Shown here in pieces: positions 9,225 through 17,608 of a stretch of 64,000 nucleotides of DNA. The position numbers were made by a program, and so were the translations under genes. Source of the DNA: Flagellimonas spongiicola (GTDB taxonomy: Bacteria > Bacteroidota > Bacteroidia > Flavobacteriales > Flavobacteriaceae); assembly GCF_023502425.1 (NCBI RefSeq), contig NZ_JAMFMA010000002.1, positions 868,001-932,000 of the forward strand, given 5' to 3'. Each line of letters opens with the position of its first letter. Within the stretch, counting starts at the first letter, position 1. The notes under the pieces are model-generated. The model ran no database searches and was not told where the DNA came from. It worked only from the letters and a program-made list of their open reading frames with translations.

Positions 9225-9255
9225 TTGACGGGAGCGCTTCCTAATCGTATTTTTG
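9225..9255 (+). promoter_or_regulatory. Bacteroidota promoter for sufE
   Basis: TTG at 9225-9227, a 20-bp spacer, then TATTTTTG at 9248-9255: an excellent match to TTG-N17-23-TANNTTTG. It lies between sufS and the sufE ATG at 9270. It also shows that the TTG at 9225 is a promoter base triplet, not a start codon. Confidence 0.7.
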
Positions 9256-9269
9256 AACAAAATTTAGAG

Positions 9270-9692
9270 ATGACCATAACAGAGATTCAAGACGAGATTG
9301 TTGATGAGTTTTCCATGTTTGATGATTGGATGCAACGCTATGAATACATGATAGAACTTGGCAAGTCCCTACCATTGATAGAAGAGCAATATAAAACGGA
9401 TGACAATATCATTAAGGGCTGTCAGAGCAAGGTATGGGTACATGCTGAATTGGATGAAGATAAATTGGTTTTTACAGCGGATAGTGATGCAATAATTACT
9501 AAGGGAATCATTGCTATTCTGATAAGGGCTTTTAGCAATCAAAAACCACAGGATATCATTGATGCCAATACAGAATTTATTGATGAAATAGGCTTGAAGG
9601 AACATTTGTCTCCAACAAGGGCCAATGGTCTGGTAAGTATGGTCAAGCAGATAAAACTGTATGCAGTGGCTTATCAAACGCAGTTAAATTAG
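9270..9692 (+). CDS. sufE: sulfur acceptor protein SufE
   Basis: Takes persulfide from SufS and passes it to SufB. Counting from the ATG at 9270 (140 aa), the acceptor cysteine falls in KGCQSKVW at residue 51, the same number as in the E. coli protein. An in-frame TTG at 9225 would add 15 residues but is the -33 element of a promoter, so it is rejected. The next gene starts 6 bp downstream with AGGAG just ahead of it, so sufE, the SufT-like gene and DUF2480 probably form one unit. Confidence 0.95.
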   Translation: MTITEIQDEIVDEFSMFDDWMQRYEYMIELGKSLPLIEEQYKTDDNIIKGCQSKVWVHAELDEDKLVFTADSDAIITKGIIAILIRAFSNQKPQDIIDANTEFIDEIGLKEHLSPTRANGLVSMVKQIKLYAVAYQTQLN

Positions 9693-9698
9693 GAGAAA

Positions 9699-10028
9699 AT
9701 GAGTGAAGATACCATCATAGATACACAAGAGTTAGGCGAGAAAATCGTAGGTGTGCTCAAAACTATATATGATCCAGAAATACCAGTGGATATTTACGAA
9801 TTGGGACTGATATATGATGTTTTTGTGAATGAGGAATATGACGTAAAGATATTGATGACATTGACCACGCCTAATTGTCCGGTTGCAGAAACCCTGCCTG
9901 TGGAAGTAGAGGAAAAAGTAAAATCCTTGGATGTTCTTAATGACGTGGAGGTGGAAATTACCTTTGATCCGCCATGGACTCAGGAGTTAATGAGCGAGGA
10001 AGCGAAATTGGAGCTTGGGTTTTTGTAA
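9699..10028 (+). CDS. SUF-associated DUF59/MIP18-type protein (SufT-like)
   Basis: DUF59/MIP18-family protein of 109 aa, a maturation factor that helps deliver Fe-S clusters to clients. Family features are the opening LKTIYDPEIPVDIYELGLIYD, shortened here to its core YDPEIPVDIYELG, the TTPNCPVAETLP segment with the conserved Cys, and the FDPPWTQELMSEEAK tail with its WxxxxMS pattern. An AGGAG sits a few bases before the ATG. It lies 6 bp after sufE, a common flavobacterial arrangement. Exact client proteins are unknown. Confidence 0.93.
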   Translation: MSEDTIIDTQELGEKIVGVLKTIYDPEIPVDIYELGLIYDVFVNEEYDVKILMTLTTPNCPVAETLPVEVEEKVKSLDVLNDVEVEITFDPPWTQELMSEEAKLELGFL

Positions 10029-10037
10029 TCTTGAAAG

Positions 10038-10541
10038 ATGTCTGAAATTAGAAACCGTGTAGCGGAGAGCAAACTAATAACATTTGACCTCGAGGATTTG
10101 TACCAAGAAGGCCAAAGAGCCGTGGTTGATATTAAGGACTGGTTATTCGAGGGGATTATTCTTCGAGAAAAAGAATTTAGAACGCAACTAGACGAAGTGG
10201 ATTGGTCGCAATATCAAGACGCTTATGTTGCAATGACTTGTTCCACTGATGCCATAGTGCCGGGTTGGGCATTTATGTTGGTGGGTTCCAAGCTTGCTCC
10301 ATATGCCAAAAGAGTAGTTGCAGGAAATCTGGAAACATTGGAGACTGCATTGTACCAAAATCAACTTTCTCAACTGGATTTGAGCCCTTTTGAAGACAAA
10401 CCAATTATTATTAAAGGTTGTTCCAATAAGCCAGTTCCTGAAAATGCTTACATCATGGCCATGGGTCTTATCCAAAAGGTGGCGAAAAGTGTAATGTATG
10501 GTGAGGCATGTTCTGCCGTTCCACTTTATAAAAGAAGGTAG
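10038..10541 (+). CDS. DUF2480 family protein
   Basis: Function unknown. The 167-aa soluble protein matches the DUF2480 family, found almost only in Bacteroidota and usually, as here, directly behind the suf genes. Visible features are an internal FDLEDLYQEGQRAVVDIKDWL-type N-terminal region (residues 15-35), a VAMTCSTDAIVPGWAFM segment and a KGCSNKPVPENAY segment, each with a single Cys. It starts 9 bp after the SufT-like gene. The position suggests a role in Fe-S assembly or delivery, but that is context only. Confidence 0.88.
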   Translation: MSEIRNRVAESKLITFDLEDLYQEGQRAVVDIKDWLFEGIILREKEFRTQLDEVDWSQYQDAYVAMTCSTDAIVPGWAFMLVGSKLAPYAKRVVAGNLETLETALYQNQLSQLDLSPFEDKPIIIKGCSNKPVPENAYIMAMGLIQKVAKSVMYGEACSAVPLYKRR

Positions 10542-10559
10542 TTTCTTACGCAAATTTTA

Positions 10560-10588
10560 TTGGATCCAAGTGACATTTCCTAATTTTG
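10560..10588 (+). promoter_or_regulatory. Bacteroidota promoter for the DUF3078 gene
   Basis: TTG at 10560-10562, an 18-bp spacer, and TAATTTTG at 10581-10588, followed 29 nt later by the ATG at 10618. Both elements match consensus exactly. Confidence 0.7.
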
Positions 10589-10617
10589 TGGGTCTAAGCA
10601 TTAAACTCCATACAACT

Positions 10618-11547
10618 ATGAAAAAAACCATTACAGCAATTGCTGTTTTTGCTATGACTTTTTTACATGCCCAAACTGCTGATGAAATAAAGGCGGAGAT
10701 GGGCCCAAAGAAAGACTCCATTGCTGCCATCCAGGGTCGGGTAGATGCGCTGCAAGCTCAATTGGATGCATTGCCCGGTTGGAAGATTGGGGCATTTGGC
10801 ACCATAGGGGGTTCTTTGTCCGGCTTCAACAACTGGTTTGCCCAAGGAATTCCTAATAACAATTCTGGAACCATTGGTTTTACCGTTAACGCTTTTGCAA
10901 ACCAACAAGAAGAAAAGTTCTTTTGGCGAAATGCAGTCAATGTAAATCTCAATTGGGTAAAATTGGATGATAAGGACGATGCTACAGATGACGATGGCTT
11001 TAGAGAATCCACGGATGTGTTCAATATCTCATCACTTTATGGAAGAAAGCTGACCGACAAATTTGCGATTTCAGGAATGGGAGAGTACCGAACTACCCTT
11101 CTTAGTAATTTTAATGATCCTGGTTACTTGGATTTAGGTGTCGGTGCTACCTGGACACCAGTTGCTGATTTGGTAGTGGTCATACATCCCTTGAATTATA
11201 ATTTTGTGTTTAGCGATGCTGATGCCATTTTTGATTCATCCTTGGGAGCAAAAATCGTGGCCGACTATACCAAAAAGATTGGCGCTGTTAGTTTTAAAAC
11301 CAATTTCTCAACTTTTCAGAGTTATAAAAGTGGGGATTTAAGTAATTGGACATGGACGAACTCTTTTGCCTATACCTTATGGAAAATGATTGGAGTTGGT
11401 TTTGATTTTGGATTGCGCAGCAACAAGCAGGAAACCCTGAATTACCTTGTTAACAATGCGCCAACACCAGATCCAACAGCTACATTCGATTCCATAGACA
11501 ATGAACTGCAGACCTATTGGACATTAGGGCTGAGCTATTCGTTCTAA
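10618..11547 (+). CDS. DUF3078 outer-membrane protein
   Basis: Predicted outer-membrane beta-barrel of 309 aa. The ATG at 10618 starts a clean signal peptide (MKKTITAIAVFAMTFLHAQ); the open frame reaches 10498 but that extension contains the promoter. After the signal comes a short coiled-coil-like helix (about residues 22-50), then the DUF3078 domain starting GWKIGAFGTIGGSLSGFNNW, with alternating aromatic strands and a C-terminal YWTLGLSYSF strand ending in Phe. Function is not established. It has its own promoter and a bidirectional terminator, so it is a single-gene unit. Confidence 0.9.
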   Translation: MKKTITAIAVFAMTFLHAQTADEIKAEMGPKKDSIAAIQGRVDALQAQLDALPGWKIGAFGTIGGSLSGFNNWFAQGIPNNNSGTIGFTVNAFANQQEEKFFWRNAVNVNLNWVKLDDKDDATDDDGFRESTDVFNISSLYGRKLTDKFAISGMGEYRTTLLSNFNDPGYLDLGVGATWTPVADLVVVIHPLNYNFVFSDADAIFDSSLGAKIVADYTKKIGAVSFKTNFSTFQSYKSGDLSNWTWTNSFAYTLWKMIGVGFDFGLRSNKQETLNYLVNNAPTPDPTATFDSIDNELQTYWTLGLSYSF

Positions 11548-11572
11548 GTTAAGAGACTAATTTAATAAACAA

Positions 11573-11598
11573 AAAAGCCCTCACAATTGAGGGCTTTT
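11573..11598. terminator. bidirectional intrinsic terminator
   Basis: AAAAGCCCTC (11573-11582), a 6-nt loop, then GAGGGCTTTT (11589-11598). The perfect 10-bp stem has A and T runs on its flanks, so it can stop DUF3078 transcription and also read-through from the opposite strand. Confidence 0.85.
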
Positions 11599-11819
11599 CT
11601 ATGGGGTTATTTTACAAAATTGGGGTGTTTTTAAGCCAAGGTCTAAGTAGGTTAGGTTTATGGTAGACCCAGTTGTAACACTAACACTTAAAAACATTAT
11701 GAAAGTAATTTTTCTGTGGTTTGTCCCTAAACTTTTGTTGTGAACAACTAAAAAGTTGTGGTGGAAAATATACCCCGTTACACTTCGTCGAAGAAGTGTG
11801 CAAATCATCTAGTGTAAAA
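11599..11819. other. 221-bp non-coding stretch with small hairpins
   Basis: This lies between the DUF3078 terminator and the 3' end of hflX. No convincing gene is seen: a 69-codon reverse frame (11599-11808) has no domain or start context. A 7-bp hairpin is present (ACACTTC 11780-11786, GAAGTGT 11793-11799). Two overlapping small hairpins share one arm: GTTGT (11737-11741) or AGTTGT (11754-11759) can pair with ACAAC(T) at 11744-11749. This could be a structured 3' UTR of hflX or an RNA; I cannot tell which. Confidence 0.4.
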
Positions 11820-13031
11820 TTAGTATTGATCTAGATGTTCTGGGTACAAAAAGTTGTTATATGGGAATCTGGTCACATGGATGTCCCGTACCTCGTTGTA
11901 GACTCGTTTGCGGAATTCATCTAGGTTTTCCTTGTTCAAAGCTGAGATGAACAATGCGCGATCTCCTATCCTACTGTACCAGGTTTTTTTCCATTCTTCA
12001 ATGGTGAAATGTGCACTGGTCCGTTCGGTAACCAAATCATCTTCATCCAAATGTTCGGCCTGGTATTGATCTATTTTATTAAAGACCATAATGGTTTTTT
12101 TATCGGCACTTTTTATTTCATCCAAGATTTTATAGACAGAATCAATATGTTCTTCAAAATTTGGATGGGATATGTCAACAACATGCAGCAATAGATCTGC
12201 TTCCCGTACCTCATCCAAGGTGCTTTTGAAACTTTCTACTAGTTGTGTAGGCAGTTTTCTAATGAAGCCGACGGTGTCACTTAATAAGAATGGAAGGTTG
12301 CCAATCACCACTTTACGCACAGTAGTATCCAATGTCGCAAACAATTTGTTCTCGGCAAACACATCACTCTTGCTAATCACGTTCATCAAGGTTGATTTGC
12401 CTACATTGGTATAACCTACCAAGGCTACCCGAACCAATGCTCCTCTGTTTCCACGTTGGGTTTCCATTTGTCGGTCAATCTTGGTAAGTTTCTTTTTGAG
12501 CAAGGCAATTCGATCTCGAACGATACGTCTATCTGTTTCAATTTCAGTTTCCCCAGGACCACGCATTCCTATACCACCTCGTTGTCTTTCCAAGTGGGTC
12601 CATAAACCTGTTAACCGTGGGAGTAAGTATTCATATTGGGCCAACTCAACTTGGGTCCGCGCATAACTTGTCTTAGCACGTTGTGCAAAGATGTCCAAGA
12701 TCAAACTTGTTCGATCAAGGATCTTGCATTTCAAGATTTTCTCAATATTGTTTTGTTGGGCTGGGGAGAGTTCATCATCAAAGATTACGGAACCAATTTG
12801 ATGTTCCTTTACATACTGTTGTACTTCTTCCATTTTACCACTTCCAATATAAGTCTTGGGGTTGGGCATGTCTATACGCTGTGTAAATCGTTTAGTGACT
12901 TCTCCACCAGCTGTATAGGTCAAGAATTCCAGCTCGTCAAGATATTCTTTAACCTTGGTTTCGTTCTGTTCCTTGTTTACGACTCCTATCAACACCGCCT
13001 TTTCGTAATCTATGGTCTTTTTCTCTAGCAT
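11820..13031 (-). CDS. hflX: ribosome-associated GTPase HflX
   Basis: GTPase that binds and rescues stalled or stress-damaged 70S ribosomes. The 403-aa protein has an N-terminal HflX domain with GSGKMEEV and FDDELSPAQQ, a linker with ERQRGGIGMRGPGETEIETDRR split across residues 150-171, and a G domain with G1 GYTNVGKST, G3 DTVGF, G4 NKID and G5 SALN. It has a -7 element upstream and is divergent from the endonuclease gene at 13084 across 52 bp. The length is typical and nothing is missing. Confidence 0.95.
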   Translation of the reverse strand: MLEKKTIDYEKAVLIGVVNKEQNETKVKEYLDELEFLTYTAGGEVTKRFTQRIDMPNPKTYIGSGKMEEVQQYVKEHQIGSVIFDDELSPAQQNNIEKILKCKILDRTSLILDIFAQRAKTSYARTQVELAQYEYLLPRLTGLWTHLERQRGGIGMRGPGETEIETDRRIVRDRIALLKKKLTKIDRQMETQRGNRGALVRVALVGYTNVGKSTLMNVISKSDVFAENKLFATLDTTVRKVVIGNLPFLLSDTVGFIRKLPTQLVESFKSTLDEVREADLLLHVVDISHPNFEEHIDSVYKILDEIKSADKKTIMVFNKIDQYQAEHLDEDDLVTERTSAHFTIEEWKKTWYSRIGDRALFISALNKENLDEFRKRVYNEVRDIHVTRFPYNNFLYPEHLDQY

Positions 13032-13047
13032 GAAATCAATTAAAGTG

Positions 13048-13055
13048 CAAATCTA
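13048..13055 (-). promoter_or_regulatory. -7 element for hflX
   Basis: On the minus strand it reads TAGATTTG, an exact TANNTTTG match, 16 nt before the hflX ATG. No -33 TTG is seen at the usual distance. Confidence 0.45.
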
Positions 13056-13083
13056 ATCAATGTTTTGAAAGCTGTTTTGTACT

Positions 13084-14070
13084 TTGTATAATAGAATACT
13101 CCTCCTATTTAAGTCGCATATTTTGAAGCATAAGGAAAACAACTTTGTCATCGCATTCTATAATTTGGAAAACTTTTTTGATACGCATGATGACCCACAC
13201 ACATTGGATGATGATTTTACACCATCAGGTAGAAAAGAATGGAGTGAATCACGGTTTCGGAAAAAATCCAAGAAACTTGCTCGAACCATTTCCTTAATCG
13301 GTGGTGAATATAGCTCCGAAGTACCCGTGCTGGTTGGAGTTGCAGAAGTGGAAAATGAATTGGCATTGGACAGTATTCTCCATACGAAATCACTTGAGGA
13401 AGTAAACTATGACTATGTACATTTTGAATCGCCAGATGAAAGGGGTATAGATACGGCCTTGATTTACCATAAATCCCATTTTGAAGTATTGGATGCCGAG
13501 ACCATACCGCTAATGTTGACCAATGGCAATGGTGACCGCGATTATACTAGGGATATTCTATATGTACATGGTAAGTTGCACCAAGAAGAAATACATGTGT
13601 TTGTTAATCATTGGCCTTCGCGAAGGGATGGATCAGATGAAACCAAACATAAAAGAATAAAAGCTGCGGAAACCGTTTTGGCAAAAATTGAAACCTTACC
13701 AGAAGAGAACCCTAATTGTATTGTTATGGGGGACTTTAATGATGATCCAAATTCCGAAAGTATCCAAAGAATTATGGCTTCAGAACAATTTGTAAATCCT
13801 ATGCAGCAGTTATTGTCACCAAAATCAGGAAGTGCCAATTACAAAGGACAATGGAGTTTATTCGATCAGATTATCATCTCGCATAGCTTTTTAAATTTTG
13901 AGAAGGGTACCCATAGCTTTAAAAAGGCAAAAATCTTTGCTCCTAAGTTCTTAAAAGAATGGAAGGGGAAATACAAAGGCAACCCCTTTCGGACTTTTGT
14001 GGGTAAAAAATACCTAGGCGGTTATAGCGACCATTTTCCGGTCTACATTGTTTTAAGGGAGAATAGGTAA
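13084..14070 (+). CDS. endonuclease/exonuclease/phosphatase family protein
   Basis: Member of the EEP metallo-hydrolase fold (DNase I, exonuclease III and phosphatase relatives), about 328 aa. Family residues are seen in order: FYNLENFFD, VGVAEVEN with the metal Glu, NHWPSRRDG with the catalytic His, VMGDFNDDPNSE, and the C-terminal SDHFPVY. No signal peptide is obvious. No ATG exists before the conserved FYNLENFF; the start must be a TTG, at 13084 or 13123. The substrate is unknown; close homologues in Bacteroidota are annotated only as endonucleases. Confidence 0.85.
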   Translation: MYNRILLLFKSHILKHKENNFVIAFYNLENFFDTHDDPHTLDDDFTPSGRKEWSESRFRKKSKKLARTISLIGGEYSSEVPVLVGVAEVENELALDSILHTKSLEEVNYDYVHFESPDERGIDTALIYHKSHFEVLDAETIPLMLTNGNGDRDYTRDILYVHGKLHQEEIHVFVNHWPSRRDGSDETKHKRIKAAETVLAKIETLPEENPNCIVMGDFNDDPNSESIQRIMASEQFVNPMQQLLSPKSGSANYKGQWSLFDQIIISHSFLNFEKGTHSFKKAKIFAPKFLKEWKGKYKGNPFRTFVGKKYLGGYSDHFPVYIVLRENR

Positions 14071-14090
14071 TATTCAAAAGAGAGAAAAGT

Positions 14091-14146
14091 ACTACACCAC
14101 AGCTTTTTAGACTTTCACAACACACTAAATTAAAAAGCCGTGTAGT
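14091..14146 (+). terminator. two-part hairpin after the endonuclease gene
   Basis: Arms ACTACAC plus GCTTTTTA (14091-14097, 14102-14109) pair with TAAAAAGC plus GTGTAGT (14131-14138, 14140-14146), separated by a small bulge. The 15 paired bases and U-rich inner arm suggest a terminator or mRNA-end structure. Confidence 0.55.
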
Positions 14147-14174
14147 TCATCGAAATAAAAGGTATTTACATCGA

Positions 14175-14200
14175 TATTTTTGTGTCCTCTACTATGTTTG
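14175..14200 (+). promoter_or_regulatory. two candidate -7 elements for the subtilase gene
   Basis: TATTTTTG at 14175-14182 and TATGTTTG at 14193-14200 both match TANNTTTG. The second is 27 nt before the ATG at 14228. Neither has a well-spaced TTG -33, so which is used is unknown. Confidence 0.35.
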
Positions 14201-14227
14201 TAGTCCAAATCCTACTTATATAAATCT

Positions 14228-16423
14228 ATGGACTGCAAAAAACCTACTTGGGCAACAGGACTTTTTTCTTCCGCAATTTTCTTCCTATTGAACGTGATTT
14301 TCACCTACGGTCAAACCGAAGGCCAGAAGGCAATTATTCGTTCCAGTACAAATTCAGTCACACTTTCAGAATTCATTGTACAGCTTAAGCAAGAACACAA
14401 AAACAAACAATCCAACATAAAGAATCTTTTGGTTTCCAAGAACTGGAAATATGCCACAAAGGAAAAAGACGGTACAGTTGTCTCACTTAATGATCTGGGT
14501 ACCGATGGAACGCCATTGTTTTACACTACATTCAATGACCCTTCCGAGCAAACTTCAAGGGCGCACACACTTTATACCAATGGACTTTTGGATCTGGGAT
14601 TGGATGGTGATGGCATGACCGTTGGTGTTTGGGATGCAGGTGTTGCCCTTACAACGCATCAAGAGTTTGGAGATAGGGTGAAAAATGGAGATGGCTCCGA
14701 TGAAATAGATGCTCATGGCACCTTGGTTACCGGAAACCTGGTCTCAACAGGGATAAAAGCCCAAGCACAAGGCGTAGCCTATGCTGCTAACGCGATAACA
14801 CATAACTGGACACGGGATAAAATTGAAGTTGCTGAAGCAGCGGCCAACGGTTTGTTGTTAAGCAATCATTCTTACGGAATTAAATCGGATCGTGTTCCGG
14901 ATTGGTATTTTGGGGCGTATATCCGAGTCTCACAAGATTGGGATAAGATCATGTACAATGCACCCTATTATTTGATGGTAACTGCCGCGGGCAATTCGCA
15001 GCAATCCATGGATAATGAAAGTCCTATTTATGGCAAAACTCCTGATGGCTTTGATTTATTATTGGGATTTTCCACCTCCAAAAACGGACTTACCGTGGCC
15101 GGGGCCTATACCGAAATTGGTAAGAAAGGCGAACTGAAGAAAGCAGAAGTTGCTGCGTATAGTAGCCTAGGGCCCGTGGATGACGGAAGAATCAAGCCCG
15201 ATTTGGCTGGAGATGGCTCGTCCATTTTATCAACTTCTTCTGATCATGATAAGAGCTATCAATCATCTTTTGGCACATCTATGGCTGCCCCAGGCGTTAC
15301 GGGGTCCTTACTGTTGCTTCAACAATATCATGACGAACTTTACGGGAACTTTATGAAGGCGGCCACCTTAAAGGGATTGGCTTTGCATACCGCCGATGAT
15401 GTTGCAGAGAAAGGCCCAGATTACAAAATGGGATGGGGTGTTATGAATGCCAAATCAGCAGCAGAACTCCTTCAAGAACGAGATTACAGCAGTTTGATAG
15501 CGGAAGAACAACTTGCAGATCAGGAAACCTTTACTTTGACAATAGATGCATTGCCGGGAGAGACTTTGTATGCTTCCATTTCATGGACGGATCCTGAGGG
15601 AACAGCCATCAACCGTGGCGAATTGAATGATGGTACAGCGGCTTTGACGAACGATTTGGATATCCGAATCACACAAAATGGAACCACCTATTTTCCGTGG
15701 AAGCTAAATCCAGTTCGGGCATCAGATGCAGCTATTCAAGGAGATAATCGTGTAGATCCTTATGAACGCATTGAAATACCGAATGCAGAAGGCAGCTATG
15801 AAATCACAATTTCCCACAAGGGTGCATTGACGAACGGCTATCAAGATTTTTCATTGATATTGTCTGGCGTAAAAGCTTCTAACTGCAGTGTTGAAATTCC
15901 TAAGGGATTGGATATGGTAGCTGCTGATACAAATGGAGTAAAAGTAAACTGGGATAGCACAGATGAAACGTTATATGAATTGCAGTATAAGGCGTTTAAT
16001 GAGGCTGAGTGGACGAGCCAACTGACATGGAATAATGAAGTATCAATAGCTGATTTATCCTTGGGTCAAATTTACGAGGTCAGAATAAGGGCGATTTGTA
16101 CAGAACAAGCAGTTTCGGAATTTTCGGACACGATTCAATTTGAATTTAAAGCTGAAGAATCAACGGTTTTGGAATATGAAGTATTGGCACATGGTGAAAC
16201 CTTTGAAATTTCAATTTACCCGAACCCTGCAGTTGATCGCATTACCGTAGACGCGAAACTTTCCGAAGATGCCGTGTATTCAGTGGTAACCACCTCAGGG
16301 AATATTATCAAAAAAGGAAATGCCCGAGGCCCAATTGATGTAAGCTGTCTTTCTTCTGGATTATATGTTTTGGTAGTGCAAGATCATGCGGGCATTAAAA
16401 GCACTAAGTTTTATAAAAGTTAA
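14228..16423 (+). CDS. S8 family subtilisin-like serine peptidase with T9SS C-terminal domain
   Basis: Secreted peptidase of 731 aa. A signal peptide (about residues 10-29) is followed by an S8 domain with the complete triad: Asp136 (VGVWDAG), His163 (DAHGTLV) and Ser351 (GTSMAAPG), plus the oxyanion Asn256 (AAGN). After it come a beta-sandwich region (about 420-550), a fibronectin type III-like domain (about 560-640), and a C-terminal sorting domain of roughly 75 residues starting around FEISIYPNPAVDRI and ending in KFYKS. The tail marks export through the type IX system and attachment or release at the surface. The substrate is not predictable. It is a single-gene unit between a hairpin and a convergent operon. 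Confidence 0.93.
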   Translation: MDCKKPTWATGLFSSAIFFLLNVIFTYGQTEGQKAIIRSSTNSVTLSEFIVQLKQEHKNKQSNIKNLLVSKNWKYATKEKDGTVVSLNDLGTDGTPLFYTTFNDPSEQTSRAHTLYTNGLLDLGLDGDGMTVGVWDAGVALTTHQEFGDRVKNGDGSDEIDAHGTLVTGNLVSTGIKAQAQGVAYAANAITHNWTRDKIEVAEAAANGLLLSNHSYGIKSDRVPDWYFGAYIRVSQDWDKIMYNAPYYLMVTAAGNSQQSMDNESPIYGKTPDGFDLLLGFSTSKNGLTVAGAYTEIGKKGELKKAEVAAYSSLGPVDDGRIKPDLAGDGSSILSTSSDHDKSYQSSFGTSMAAPGVTGSLLLLQQYHDELYGNFMKAATLKGLALHTADDVAEKGPDYKMGWGVMNAKSAAELLQERDYSSLIAEEQLADQETFTLTIDALPGETLYASISWTDPEGTAINRGELNDGTAALTNDLDIRITQNGTTYFPWKLNPVRASDAAIQGDNRVDPYERIEIPNAEGSYEITISHKGALTNGYQDFSLILSGVKASNCSVEIPKGLDMVAADTNGVKVNWDSTDETLYELQYKAFNEAEWTSQLTWNNEVSIADLSLGQIYEVRIRAICTEQAVSEFSDTIQFEFKAEESTVLEYEVLAHGETFEISIYPNPAVDRITVDAKLSEDAVYSVVTTSGNIIKKGNARGPIDVSCLSSGLYVLVVQDHAGIKSTKFYKS

Positions 16424-16520
16424 CTGCTAACAAATGTTTTATTCTATGCCACAAAAATCGGATGTCGTATCTTCTGATAACGCTACCCAACTAGTTCTGC
16501 GCAGCGTATTGGATTTTTTG

Positions 16521-16889
16521 TTACGCATCTTCAACAATAAATATGGCGTTCTTATTTAGATCGTAAAACCCAAATTCATTGGTGTTCCAAGGAGTTTTAA
16601 GGCGCAGCTTACTTTTGCTGACCGTACCTCTTGCCACAAATTCCTCAAAAATAGGCTCGATGTTTTGCACAAATAGTTTAATTACCGAACCACCTAACAA
16701 TGGATCTTCTTTAGTATCAGCATGCCATTGTAAATGGATTTCCAAGTTTTCTCTTGCCAAACATGCGTACATTTTATCATAAGAGGTTACAGCAAATCCC
16801 ATCTGTTGTTGGTACCACGCAATATCCCGTTCAATATTTTGCGATGGCATCACAGGAACGGTGTTTAGAAATTCGGTTTTCACATTCAT
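16521..16889 (-). CDS. VOC/glyoxalase superfamily protein
   Basis: Small 122-aa protein with the beta-alpha-beta-beta-beta pattern of the glyoxalase/bleomycin-resistance fold: VPVMPSQNIERDIAWYQ opening, CLARENLEIHLQWH in the middle, and TPWNTNEFGFYDLNKNAIFI at the end. The closest wording is that of bleomycin-resistance-like binding proteins, which sequester ligands rather than catalyse reactions. The reaction and ligand are unknown. Its ATG overlaps the 3' end of the upstream exonuclease gene by 4 bp, making it the last gene of the long minus-strand run. Confidence 0.8.
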   Translation of the reverse strand: MNVKTEFLNTVPVMPSQNIERDIAWYQQQMGFAVTSYDKMYACLARENLEIHLQWHADTKEDPLLGGSVIKLFVQNIEPIFEEFVARGTVSKSKLRLKTPWNTNEFGFYDLNKNAIFIVEDA

Positions 16890-17599
16890 ATGTGTTTGAT
16901 TTCGCTATCGGTTAACAATACTTCATTTCGTAGTCTAAGCAACACTTGGGCGGTGGTAATCACATCTAATTCGCAATAGGACACAATCCGATCAATGTCT
17001 TTTTCCAGATAAAAGACGTCTCTTACCATACTGCCATCCATATCTTCCTTTGGAGAAGGCACACCTAGTACCTGAGCCAGAAGTTTAAGTGAGGTAAAAT
17101 GTTTGTAATCGCCAAATTTCCATAATTCCATAGTATCTAAATGAGGCACTTCCCAGGGTTTTTTGCCAAACAAATCAAGTTTATAAGGTAAATTAATTCC
17201 GTTGATAATCATTCTGCGTGCTATGTAGGGAAAATCAAATTCCTTACCGTTATGCGCACATAGCAGGTGTTTGGTCTGATTGAAATGTTCGAGTAATAAA
17301 GATTTAAAGGATTTTAAAAGTTCCTCTTCAGTGCCATAAAAAGAAGTGACTCTAAAGTTTCGTGTATCTCCTTTTAAAACGAAGTATCCCACCGAAATAC
17401 AGACAATTTTGCCAAATTCGGCCCAAATGCCTGCACGCTCGTAAAATTCTTCTGGCGTAAATTCATCTTTTCTTTGGTATTGTGTCTTTTGTGTCCATAA
17501 TTCTTGTACAGTCGCATCCAAGTTTGCGAAATCGGGATGTTGGGGAGCGGTTTCAATGTCCAAAAAAAGGACATGTTCCAGGTTAAGTTTATAAAGCAT
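16886..17599 (-). CDS. predicted 3'-5' exonuclease (DnaQ/PolB exonuclease-like)
   Basis: RNase H-fold exonuclease of 237 aa. Exo I is LFLDIETAPQH (Asp and Glu for two metals, residues 12-22), Exo II is HNGKEFDFPYI, and the late YCELDVITT supplies the YxxxD Exo III-type motif. Motifs and length match the free-standing predicted exonuclease group related to the PolB proofreading domain. It lies 9 bp after ogt, an alkylation-repair gene, and overlaps the VOC gene, so a nucleic-acid repair role is plausible but unproven. Confidence 0.87.
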   Translation of the reverse strand: MLYKLNLEHVLFLDIETAPQHPDFANLDATVQELWTQKTQYQRKDEFTPEEFYERAGIWAEFGKIVCISVGYFVLKGDTRNFRVTSFYGTEEELLKSFKSLLLEHFNQTKHLLCAHNGKEFDFPYIARRMIINGINLPYKLDLFGKKPWEVPHLDTMELWKFGDYKHFTSLKLLAQVLGVPSPKEDMDGSMVRDVFYLEKDIDRIVSYCELDVITTAQVLLRLRNEVLLTDSEIKHI

Positions 17600-17608
17600 G
17601 GTGTTGTA

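Noticed and set aside
10498..10617. Upstream extension of the DUF3078 reading frame
   Set aside because: It overlaps DUF2480 and contains a consensus promoter; the ATG at 10618 begins a normal signal peptide.
11599..11808. 69-codon reverse frame in the gap before hflX
   Set aside because: No domain or promoter; amino-acid composition looks random.
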